Source: an uncultured Prevotellaceae bacterium
GTDB lineage: Bacteria > Bacteroidota > Bacteroidia > Bacteroidales > Bacteroidaceae
Direction: 5' to 3'
Assembly: GCA_900315075.1 (NCBI GenBank)
Contig: OMXV01000034.1
Location: forward strand, 1-64,000
DNA: 64,000 nucleotides
The position numbers and the translations under genes were made by a program. Under the pieces are notes generated by a model, which was given only the letters and a program-made list of their open reading frames with translations, made no database searches and had not been told where the DNA came from. The number at the start of each line of letters is the position of its first letter. Position 1 is the stretch's first letter. Of this stretch, positions 1 to 7,545 are shown one piece after another.

Positions 1-99
1 TAAGGTGATATATGTATGGATAACGACATATTTGGGCAAATCTCACCTCATAACCTAAAGACCTCATAACCTAGAAGTTGAGGACTTGCGAAACTTCAG
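1..99 (-). mobile_element. MITE-like element, copy A (cut by window edge)
   Basis: Read on the minus strand this begins with the terminal inverted repeat CTGAAGTTTCGCAAGTCC (at 82-99) and continues with the same internal GGTTATGAGGTC-type tract and the CATACATATATCACC tract seen in the copies near 35.6, 46.0 and 55.7 kb. The other end lies outside the window. It carries no coding capacity. It sits downstream of the 62-aa peptide gene. Confidence 0.7.
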
Positions 100-131
100 A
101 TTATTATTTGCGTTCGCAAACAAATCTAAAA

Positions 132-170
132 AAAGCGTAGGGACATACACAGGGTATGTCCCTACGCTTT
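132..170 (-). terminator. REP-like hairpin acting as terminator
   Basis: A perfect 17-bp inverted repeat (132-148 and 154-170) contains the GGACATAC / GTATGTCC core that recurs elsewhere in the window. On the minus strand it is followed directly by a run of seven T residues (about 128-134), so it has the form of an intrinsic terminator for the leftward two-gene unit at 189-3048. It is the best preserved of the REP-like copies. Confidence 0.6.
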
Positions 171-188
171 ATGGTATCTTGTCAGGTG

Positions 189-377
189 TTAATCCAGGTC
201 GAGGAAACCATCATCATCCCATAAACCTGGTGTTCCGGTTTCACCCACCTCTGGTTCTTTTTCGACTTTGGTAGGAGGATTGCCGTCTTTCGCCCATCCC
301 TCAGTTCCAGCCATCAACTGAAACGGCTGTATGCCAGTGACTTCTATATCAGGTTGCAAATATATTTTCTTTTTCAT
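189..377 (-). CDS. Small peptide with conserved-looking N-terminus
   Basis: This 62-residue gene follows the 885-aa secreted protein gene by 13 bp in the same direction and ends just before a hairpin with a T tract, so the two probably form one transcript. The product starts MKKKIYLQPDIE, reaches a short hydrophobic stretch ending LMAGT, and has an acidic, proline- and glycine-rich second half ending WDDDGFLDLD. From memory, short Prevotella proteins with a similar basic N-terminus, a Y..P..E motif and a small-residue AG step are common beside secreted proteins, but I know no assigned function. There is no ordinary signal peptide and no transmembrane segment. It might be a secreted or processed peptide, or a chaperone-like partner of its neighbour. 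Its coding status rests on operon position and protein-like composition. Confidence 0.6.
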   Translation of the reverse strand: MKKKIYLQPDIEVTGIQPFQLMAGTEGWAKDGNPPTKVEKEPEVGETGTPGLWDDDGFLDLD

Positions 378-390
378 ATTACGTCTCCTT

Positions 391-3048
391 TCATTTCACC
401 AACATTTTCTTTCCATTTACGATATAGATGCCCTTGGGCAGGCTGTCTATCGATGTGCCAACCTTGCGCCCAGACAAGTCATAGATAGCAGTGATAGCAT
501 TTGTATTCACGGGCATGATGGTGTTTTGGTCGATACCGTTTGTATCGTCACCGTCAATGACACCGTCGATACCGATTCTTGCTCCCACAGCAGAACTTGC
601 TGCGTCGTCGAAGATGCTGTGCGTGAGTGTTACTACCCATCCACGGAATCCCTTGATACGGGTGTCACGGCTCAGTTCATACATCTTGCCACCACTCATG
701 GCATACGAGCCCTTCGGGGCATAACTGTTGTCGGGTGCATCAACGGTTTTTTCACCATTACTATCGACGCGGAATGAACTGAAGCCGGGTGTCTGGACAT
801 AGGTCACATATCCGCATCCATCGTTCGTGCCCTGATAGGAGTCTACAGGTTGTTCTCCATTCCATACATTCAGGTTCATGATAGGATAATTATAATCAGG
901 ATCTTCATTTTCTCCCCTGGTAGAGAAGAATATCCTGCCGAGGTCATAATAGTAAGCCATTTGGCCACGCGGGGTTTCACCAAAGATAGGCTCCTTTGTA
1001 GGCTTTAGCATGTAGAGGTTGCCTGCTGTGACGACGGGGTCGAGTGTCAGCAGGTTGACTGTCTGGAAATCGATGATGCAGTCATTGCTCGACAGGTTGC
1101 CGATGCTGTGCAATACGAGCAGTTCGCAATCGTCTCCGAAAGCATTGCGTACCTGCTCACCAGTAAGGGGCAGCGGGAACGAGAAGGTGTTCCACTCGCC
1201 CTTCGTAAACTTGCGCTGCAGGTTGGCAGAACCACCATATCTGCCGCTCTTGACTGCCGGAGCATATTCGTTTGGCTTAAAACGCGCTGTGTCGGCATCA
1301 TCATGACTCAAGTATCTCAAATCCTCTTCGTCCTCATAGAAGAACACGGGGCCTATACCCATATACGAGGCGCGGATGTCATCCACACACACCCAGTCGG
1401 TGTCATAGTATGCATATTTGTTTCCATCCTTCTTCTTGAACTCGCTCTGAGTAGCCGCATCTTTCCTGAATCCCAGGCGGATGGTCTTTTTATTATTAGA
1501 AAAATCTTCTTCCGAAACCAGCACCCACACCTTCTGTCTGTGATCATCTCTGTTTCTGAGCAGTTCCATGCCCACTTCCAGGCAATTCTCGTAGTTATTT
1601 TTCTTATATTTATCGTAAGGCTGTTTCCCCAGAGTCACCTTGCCATAGGTAGGTTCATCCTCACTTGGAATCGTAAATGTGCTTTCCGGTTCATTGATTT
1701 TGTCGTCGGGAATCACTCGGGCAAACAGATAGGCATCGTGGTTGTTCTGTTCGCTCATTATGAAACCTGCACACTCTATCTCATACCATCCTGGCTTGGG
1801 GGCTACGAAGTTGGTCGTGACGGTGCCGACGCCTTCAAAGATCATAAAACCATATTTGGCATTCTTCTTTCCAGCAGCCTGATCATTATCGCTTGTAGAA
1901 GTCCACTTGTCAAAAACTTCTTTCAACCTGACAGGCGAGTCCCATGTTTCTGTTTTCACAATACGATTAGATATATACTGTTGGTTGTTAGTTTTCAAGG
2001 ATTGGTCCTTCTGGTAATCACCCCATGTGTAGGTATAACGTTCTGTACCTGTCCCATAGGTATAGTCGCTCAGCGTATCGACAGCCCAATATACGGCGGT
2101 GACATTCCCATTACTGTCTTTTTGGTCGAAAAAGTCGTTGGCATTACGGGTGAAATCGCGGTCTTTTATCAGCGACGAGATACTGGGATTAAGTCCTATT
2201 CCGTTATCGTTCAACTCCTCTATAAACTCGTCGAGCGATATTACGCGCCACTGATAGAGTTTTTGTATTTCTATTTCGTCACCATTTTCCAACTGTAGTT
2301 TATTGGTGTTTCCCCGTACATCAACTGTTGTCCAGCAAGAACGGTCATCATCCATATATACAAACTGCCCGTCACCCTTGCCATTTATGGTGTTGTGACA
2401 TTCTCCCCAAGCGGCTCCAAGATAAAAATTCTTGCCATCATAATATTTGTTATGGTATGCAGAGCCAGTAGAAGCACTAGGAGCATTTATCTTATATAGA
2501 CTTTTAGAAGTTTGATACATATAATAGGTGTAAGTCTCTGTATTCGACGCTTCTTCAACTCGCTCAAAATGCCAAGTCATTGGATAATTTCCCCATGTGG
2601 TGTCACCATCCATCAAGGTGGTAAGGTTGCTTTCTATAATATTTGTCCAGTTTCTTCCAGTCGGTTCAGGAGGTCTGGCACAGAAACTGTTCTTAGTAGC
2701 AGTTGCACTCTCGGTGATTCCAGGATTGATGCGGCCATTGGAATACAGATACATCTGGCGACCGAAGTCGGAAAAGAACAGACGACCTTCCATAGCCCAG
2801 TCGCCACCCTGCATGATAAAGCAGCCGGTTCCCACATTATACAAAAGAAAAGGATAGCCACTTGCTAATGTGTTGTCATCGGGGTAAGCGCTGTTTCCGA
2901 TAACCGTATTCACATCAATACCCTTCCATTCCTGACTGGTTGCATCTGCATGTGTTTGCGCTTTCAATTCGCCAACATGAACAAAGGCCATCAGAGCAAA
3001 TAACGCGCATATCTTTAAAGATTCCAAAATAAATAGTCTATATTTCAT
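391..3048 (-). CDS. Large secreted protein with C-terminal sorting-like tail
   Basis: The 885-aa product begins with a signal peptide (about residues 1-31, ending in GELKAQ) and is otherwise polar, rich in Tyr, Asp, Asn and Trp, as expected of an exported beta-rich protein. The last 30 residues contain YDLSGRKV and KGIYIVNGKKMLVK, the kind of C-terminal domain seen on secreted Prevotella proteins and resembling type A sorting signals of the type IX secretion system. I recognise no catalytic motif; the repeated Trp/Tyr-rich segments would suit carbohydrate or surface binding, but that is inference. It is the first gene of a leftward pair with the 62-aa peptide. A TATTTTTG box about 130 bp upstream may be its promoter. 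Long open frames on the opposite strand are shadows. Confidence 0.8.
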   Translation of the reverse strand: MKYRLFILESLKICALFALMAFVHVGELKAQTHADATSQEWKGIDVNTVIGNSAYPDDNTLASGYPFLLYNVGTGCFIMQGGDWAMEGRLFFSDFGRQMYLYSNGRINPGITESATATKNSFCARPPEPTGRNWTNIIESNLTTLMDGDTTWGNYPMTWHFERVEEASNTETYTYYMYQTSKSLYKINAPSASTGSAYHNKYYDGKNFYLGAAWGECHNTINGKGDGQFVYMDDDRSCWTTVDVRGNTNKLQLENGDEIEIQKLYQWRVISLDEFIEELNDNGIGLNPSISSLIKDRDFTRNANDFFDQKDSNGNVTAVYWAVDTLSDYTYGTGTERYTYTWGDYQKDQSLKTNNQQYISNRIVKTETWDSPVRLKEVFDKWTSTSDNDQAAGKKNAKYGFMIFEGVGTVTTNFVAPKPGWYEIECAGFIMSEQNNHDAYLFARVIPDDKINEPESTFTIPSEDEPTYGKVTLGKQPYDKYKKNNYENCLEVGMELLRNRDDHRQKVWVLVSEEDFSNNKKTIRLGFRKDAATQSEFKKKDGNKYAYYDTDWVCVDDIRASYMGIGPVFFYEDEEDLRYLSHDDADTARFKPNEYAPAVKSGRYGGSANLQRKFTKGEWNTFSFPLPLTGEQVRNAFGDDCELLVLHSIGNLSSNDCIIDFQTVNLLTLDPVVTAGNLYMLKPTKEPIFGETPRGQMAYYYDLGRIFFSTRGENEDPDYNYPIMNLNVWNGEQPVDSYQGTNDGCGYVTYVQTPGFSSFRVDSNGEKTVDAPDNSYAPKGSYAMSGGKMYELSRDTRIKGFRGWVVTLTHSIFDDAASSAVGARIGIDGVIDGDDTNGIDQNTIMPVNTNAITAIYDLSGRKVGTSIDSLPKGIYIVNGKKMLVK

Positions 3049-3524
3049 AATTTCTATATTTATTTTATACCAGGTTGATAGTCGTAAATAAGTCCCACCT
3101 TGTGTGGCAAAACAGAAGATTTATTTAGTTTACTTATAAGGTTTTAGTTCATAAAGTGACATAATATTCACAATTTGCAAAAATAATAAAAAAAGTGTAA
3201 ACCATTTGATGAGACTTATATTTTTTTATTTTTTTTAACAGTTTGGCTACGGATTGTAAGTCCTCATCCCCAACCCCTCTCCGAAGGGCGAGGGGAGTGA
3301 TATGACGAGTGACAAAATGAATCTTCGTGAAATCCGTGGTTGTCCAACTAACCCGTGCCCATCCAATTATTCGTGCAAATTCGAGTTATTCGTGGTTTCG
3401 TGATCGTTTTCCCAACCTAATTCTGATAATTTGTGGTCGTTTTACTTTTTTTATGTACCTTTGTGGTCGAAAGTTTATCGTAGGGGCATACCTGTGTATG
3501 TCCGTAAAAATTGAAGGTTCATTC
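3049..3524. repeat. Intergenic region with degenerate repeats
   Basis: This divergent intergenic space has no gene I can support. It is very AT-rich near 3180-3240. Positions 3262-3308 hold a hairpin-forming segment (core CTCTCCGAAGGGCGAGGGG) that recurs at 35727-35772. Positions 3479-3506 are a degenerate copy of the REP-like hairpin. Between them are short ATTCGTG-type fragments also scattered elsewhere. An open frame upstream of the DUF4450-like gene runs through this repeat and should not be taken as protein. Confidence 0.6.
3178..3185 (-). promoter_or_regulatory. Candidate -7 box for the 885-aa gene
   Basis: On the minus strand this reads TATTTTTG, matching the Bacteroidota -7 consensus TAnnTTTG, about 130 bp upstream of the start at 3048. 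I see no clean TTTG at the expected -33 position, so support is limited. Confidence 0.3.
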
Positions 3525-6500
3525 ATGGCAATTCATGTTCACGCAACAAATTTGCGATTATTCGTGTTCGCTACCCTCCTCATGCTGCCCACCCTCTGTC
3601 CACCAATCATGGCGCAGGATCAGCGGCGTATGAATTATTATCCCGAGGGCGACGACATCGTGTGTGTAAATGGCGAAAACCGCTACACCCGTGCGCTCTA
3701 TGGCAGTCATACCCGTTTTCGGTTGGAGACCAGCGACCGCCCAGCCTTTGCCACCTACGACCGTGATAAGAGCATCAACATAACCTTCGAAATGACCGTC
3801 AATGGCCAACAAACCCCATTAGATAAGACCACTTTCTGCCAGTCGCGCTACTCAGGAGGACGGCGCGACTATACCCTCGGTGATGATCACTGGGGCGAGG
3901 CAACACTCGAAATGGCTACTTTGGCATGCTACGACACCGAGGGAGCCATCTGGCACCTTTCATTCCACGACTTCCCGCAAGTTCCCACGCTGCGAGCCAC
4001 CTTGCGCCCAGTGGTCAAGAGCAAGATGACCCGCGACGGCGACTATGGCTTAGAGCCTCGCACCAGTTTTGAGGCTGCCGAGGGTAGCACACCCCTGCAA
4101 ACCCTCACGCTCACCTGCGACAGCGATATCTATATCCTGCTCACACCCGACAGACAGTTGATGTTGGATACCCTTGGTGCACAACATTTTGCCGAGCAGG
4201 AGCAGTTGCGACAGAATGTCGTCTCCTCACTGCGCATCACCACCCCTGACCCCTTTATCAATACCCTTGGTGCCAACCTTGCCGCTGCTGCCGATGGACT
4301 GTGGGACGGCGAGACATGGTTGCATGGCTGCTGTGGATGGCGTACACCTCTGGCTGGATGGAGGGCCGCCTATGTGGCCGACGTATTAGGATGGGAAGAC
4401 CGTGCCCGCTCGCATTTCAACGCCTATGCCCGCAGCATGGTGACCGACGTGCCGCCGGTGTTTGCACACCCCACTCAAGACAGCGCCCAAAATTTAGCAC
4501 GGGCAGCAGAGAAATGGGGAACACAGATGTATAGCAATGGCTATATCTGCAAACTCCCCGGCAAGCCCGACAAGATGAGCCACTACGATATGAACCTCAA
4601 CTATATCGATGAGCTGCTCTGGCATTTCTCCTACTATGCCGACACCTTGTATATGCGGCAGATGTGGCCTATCATCAAAAGCCACTTGGCATGGGAGAAA
4701 CGCAATTTCGACCCCGATGGCGACCACCTCTACGATGCTTACTGCTGCATTTGGGCAAGCGATGCCCTATGGTACAACAGCGGTGCCGTGACACACTCCT
4801 CGGCATACAACTACCGTGGCAATCGCTTGGCAGCGCGAATCGCTGAGATTATCGGCGAAGACCCCACTCCCTATCAGCAGGAGGCACAGGACATCCTACG
4901 GGCGATGAATCGCCGACTATGGATGGACAAAAAAGGACATTGGGCTGAATTCCAGGATTTTATGGGCTTAAAGCGGTTGCATGAGAGTCCTGCTGTGTGG
5001 TCTGTCTATACCCCCATCGACTGTGATGCTTGCACACCTTTGCAGGCTTGGCGTGCCACAGGCTATTCCACCCATCATTTCCCCCGCATACCCATAGAGT
5101 GGGAGGAAGGCGGACAACTTACCGTTCTCGACGACGTTCCATACGCAACCATCAGCACTACCGACTGGCTGCCATACGACTGGAGCACCAACAATGTGGC
5201 GCACGAGGAAGTGATGAACATGGCGCTGGCTTATTTCATCGCTGGTCGCAACGACGAGGGGTACAGGCTGTTGAAAAGCGATATCCTCGATGGCATGTTC
5301 CTTGCTGCCTGTCCAGGTAATTTCGGACAAATCAGCCACTACGACAAGGCTCGCAATGAGGCCTACCGCGACTTTGGCGACTGCATCGGCATTTCGGCAC
5401 GTGCCATCGTCAACGGACTGCTTGGCATCCGTCCCGACGCACTTTTCGGGCGGTGCGTGGTGCAATACACCCTCCCAGCGGAATGGGATGAGACAACAGT
5501 GCAGACACCTTATCTTGCCTACCATTTCCGTCGCAACGGCGATGTCATCACCTACGATATCACACAGAATTTCCGGCAACCTCTCACGCTCATCCTCCGT
5601 ATTCCCACTGGCGATGGACATTTCGTCGATGTTCAGGGAACGCAGGAACGGGAGCAGACTTTCAGTTTGAATTTGGCGCAATATCAGACGGCCACAAATA
5701 AGACCGAGGAGTTTTTTACCGAACCTTATGTCGATATCGACCAAGCTGGACTTGCCGACTTCATCATTGGCAAGAAACAGCGGATGGTCGATCTCAGCAA
5801 GGTGTTCAATGCCAATGTTGATGATATCTTCCGCAATGAATACCTCTCGCCACGGTCGCCCTACACCACGCTCGAAATACCCAAACAGGGTATCGGACAG
5901 TGGTGTCAGCCACAGCGCACCGCCCATATCGAGGACGATGGACTGAGAAGTAAGGTGGTCAACGGAGTCTTCGACACGGGCATCGGCGTGACGTTCCTTA
6001 CCCCCGCCGAGGGTCACAACATCATCTATACCTCGTTGTGGGACAATTATCCCGACAGTGTCACCATCCCCTTGAAAGGGAAGGCCGACTATGCTTGCCT
6101 GTTGTTGGCTGGCAGCACCAACAATATGCAGAGCCGTATCGACAATGGTATTGTCACCGTGCGCTATACAGATGGTTCGACCAGTGTGCTGCATCTGGAA
6201 AATCCCACCAACTGGTGTCCCATTGAGCAGGATTATTATATCGACGGACTGGCTTTTGATGCTATACAACCTCGGCCCTATCGTGTCCATTTGGGCAGCG
6301 GCATCGTGTCGAGAGACCTCACCCAGGCGCTCTCCATCGACAATACGCAGCCGACGGAGGGTTATAGCCCCTTTAAACGTCCTACCGACAATCCCGATAG
6401 CGCCGAACCGCGCATTATTGATTGTGGGGCAGCACAATTGTTAAAAATGCCCCTCAATCCTCGCAAGCGTTTGCATAGCATCACCCTCCGCACCCTTTCT

Positions 6501-6551
6501 TGTGATGTCGTTATCGGTTTAATGGGCATCACCCTCACGTCATCTCGCTGA
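3525..6551 (+). CDS. Exported DUF4450-like glycosidase-type protein
   Basis: The 1008-aa product resembles the large Bacteroidota DUF4450 proteins, which carry an (alpha/alpha) barrel region like six-hairpin glycosidases. The start at 3525 gives a clean signal peptide (residues 1-31, ending PIMAQ); the frame is open further upstream, but only through a REP-like repeat. A central helical part (about residues 270-650) has Trp/His/Asp-rich loops such as LWDGETWLHGCCGW and YCCIWASDALWYNSGA, typical of carbohydrate-active barrels, flanked by beta-rich parts. Substrate and catalytic acids cannot be assigned from sequence alone. The 3' end overlaps the convergent response regulator gene by 17 bp. 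The assignment to DUF4450 is from memory of family features; an exported glycan-processing role is inference. Confidence 0.65.
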   Translation: MAIHVHATNLRLFVFATLLMLPTLCPPIMAQDQRRMNYYPEGDDIVCVNGENRYTRALYGSHTRFRLETSDRPAFATYDRDKSINITFEMTVNGQQTPLDKTTFCQSRYSGGRRDYTLGDDHWGEATLEMATLACYDTEGAIWHLSFHDFPQVPTLRATLRPVVKSKMTRDGDYGLEPRTSFEAAEGSTPLQTLTLTCDSDIYILLTPDRQLMLDTLGAQHFAEQEQLRQNVVSSLRITTPDPFINTLGANLAAAADGLWDGETWLHGCCGWRTPLAGWRAAYVADVLGWEDRARSHFNAYARSMVTDVPPVFAHPTQDSAQNLARAAEKWGTQMYSNGYICKLPGKPDKMSHYDMNLNYIDELLWHFSYYADTLYMRQMWPIIKSHLAWEKRNFDPDGDHLYDAYCCIWASDALWYNSGAVTHSSAYNYRGNRLAARIAEIIGEDPTPYQQEAQDILRAMNRRLWMDKKGHWAEFQDFMGLKRLHESPAVWSVYTPIDCDACTPLQAWRATGYSTHHFPRIPIEWEEGGQLTVLDDVPYATISTTDWLPYDWSTNNVAHEEVMNMALAYFIAGRNDEGYRLLKSDILDGMFLAACPGNFGQISHYDKARNEAYRDFGDCIGISARAIVNGLLGIRPDALFGRCVVQYTLPAEWDETTVQTPYLAYHFRRNGDVITYDITQNFRQPLTLILRIPTGDGHFVDVQGTQEREQTFSLNLAQYQTATNKTEEFFTEPYVDIDQAGLADFIIGKKQRMVDLSKVFNANVDDIFRNEYLSPRSPYTTLEIPKQGIGQWCQPQRTAHIEDDGLRSKVVNGVFDTGIGVTFLTPAEGHNIIYTSLWDNYPDSVTIPLKGKADYACLLLAGSTNNMQSRIDNGIVTVRYTDGSTSVLHLENPTNWCPIEQDYYIDGLAFDAIQPRPYRVHLGSGIVSRDLTQALSIDNTQPTEGYSPFKRPTDNPDSAEPRIIDCGAAQLLKMPLNPRKRLHSITLRTLSCDVVIGLMGITLTSSR

Positions 6552-7269
6552 GTAGCAGGCGGATGCCACGTTGTGAGAGGGATAATTCTTTTTCCGTTCC
6601 ATCGGTGGAACGGAAGATGCAGGTGTTTTTCTTGGTGTTGATTCTGTAGATATGTCGTTTGTTGATGATGCTTTTACGGTCGGCACGGATAAAAACATCG
6701 CTTTTGAGGCGGCTTTCAATGACGATGAGACTTTCGGTCACCATTACCTCGTCGGTGGTGGTGGTTACCACAGCGTAATTACCGTCGGCACAGATATAGA
6801 GAATGTCGTCGGGCGAGATAAACAGATGGCCATTGGCCGTCTTGAAGAGTTTTCGCTCTGTGTCGGCATTGGATGTCGGTGTCGCTGTCTCCTGTTGGTG
6901 TAGATTGACGATTTTGCTGATGGCGATGGCCAGTTCATTGCGGTCGATGGGTTTCAACAGATAATCCACCGCTTGCAGTTTGATGGCCTTCATGAGGTAT
7001 TCGCGGTCGTTGTATGCCGTGGTGAAAATGATGTGGGGTAGGGGAATGCTCTTTTGCAGTTCGTCTAATAGTTGTGGTGCATTCTGCCCCTGTAATTGGA
7101 TGTCGAGGAATAGCAGTTGTGGTCGGTGGCGCAGGATGCTGCTCAATGCTTTGTTGAAGTCATCGCAGCTATCCACCACTTCCACCATGGGGCGGAAATC
7201 CTCAAGCTTTTGGAGCAGTGCTAGACGTGGCAGGCGTTCATCTTCTACGACAATGGCTTTGATGGGCAT
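6535..7269 (-). CDS. LytTR-family response regulator
   Basis: The 244-aa protein has an N-terminal receiver domain (about 1-120) with the acidic pocket at E9-D10, the phosphoacceptor D56 in LLFLDIQLQG, the TTAYND switch segment and the lysine of LLKPID. A linker leads to a LytTR DNA-binding domain (about 145-240), containing DILYICADGNYAVV and the FIRADRKSIINKRHI stretch. It lies downstream of the sensor kinase gene in the same direction, so the two form a two-component system of the LytS/LytR (AlgZ/AlgR) type. The 270-bp space between them is filled with 7-bp tandem repeats that could fold into a long hairpin. Its targets are unknown; nearby secreted-protein genes are candidates only by proximity. 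Confidence 0.9.
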   Translation of the reverse strand: MPIKAIVVEDERLPRLALLQKLEDFRPMVEVVDSCDDFNKALSSILRHRPQLLFLDIQLQGQNAPQLLDELQKSIPLPHIIFTTAYNDREYLMKAIKLQAVDYLLKPIDRNELAIAISKIVNLHQQETATPTSNADTERKLFKTANGHLFISPDDILYICADGNYAVVTTTTDEVMVTESLIVIESRLKSDVFIRADRKSIINKRHIYRINTKKNTCIFRSTDGTEKELSLSQRGIRLLLSEMT

Positions 7270-7299
7270 GGCTGTTTGGTTTTTGGGGGTTAGAGGTCT

Positions 7300-7545
7300 T
7301 TTAGAGGTGAGAGGTGTTTTAGAGGTAAGAGGTGAGAGGTGTTTTAGAGGTAAGAGGTAAGAGGTGAGAGGTAAGAGATATGATTTGCTGCTTTCGAAAC
7401 GACGGGGCGCATTGGCTTTATGGGGCGCATTGGCGAGATCGGCAGTGGTAATCTCTTACCTCTTACCTCTTACCTCTCACCCCTAAATCCTCTCACCCCT
7501 AAATCCTCTCACCCCTAAATCCTCTTACCTCTCACCCCTTTAATC
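7300..7545. repeat. Inverted tracts of 7-bp tandem repeats between kinase and regulator
   Basis: Positions about 7303-7378 are built of GAGGTAA / GAGGTGA heptamers. Positions about 7452-7482 are CTCTTAC heptamers, the reverse complement, followed by three 15-bp units containing CTCTCACCCCTAAAT up to about 7533. The two arms could pair over roughly 28 bp around a 75-nt loop. The tract occupies the whole intercistronic space. Confidence 0.75.

Noticed and set aside
1108-2298. 396-codon open frame antisense to the 885-aa gene
   Set aside because: It is the complementary-strand shadow of a well-supported secreted protein gene; its translation is hydrophobic and low in motifs, with no promoter or homology I recognise.
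4968-6437. 489-codon minus-strand open frame inside the DUF4450-like gene
   Set aside because: Shadow of the sense gene, caused by its base composition; the sense frame has a signal peptide and family-like motifs.
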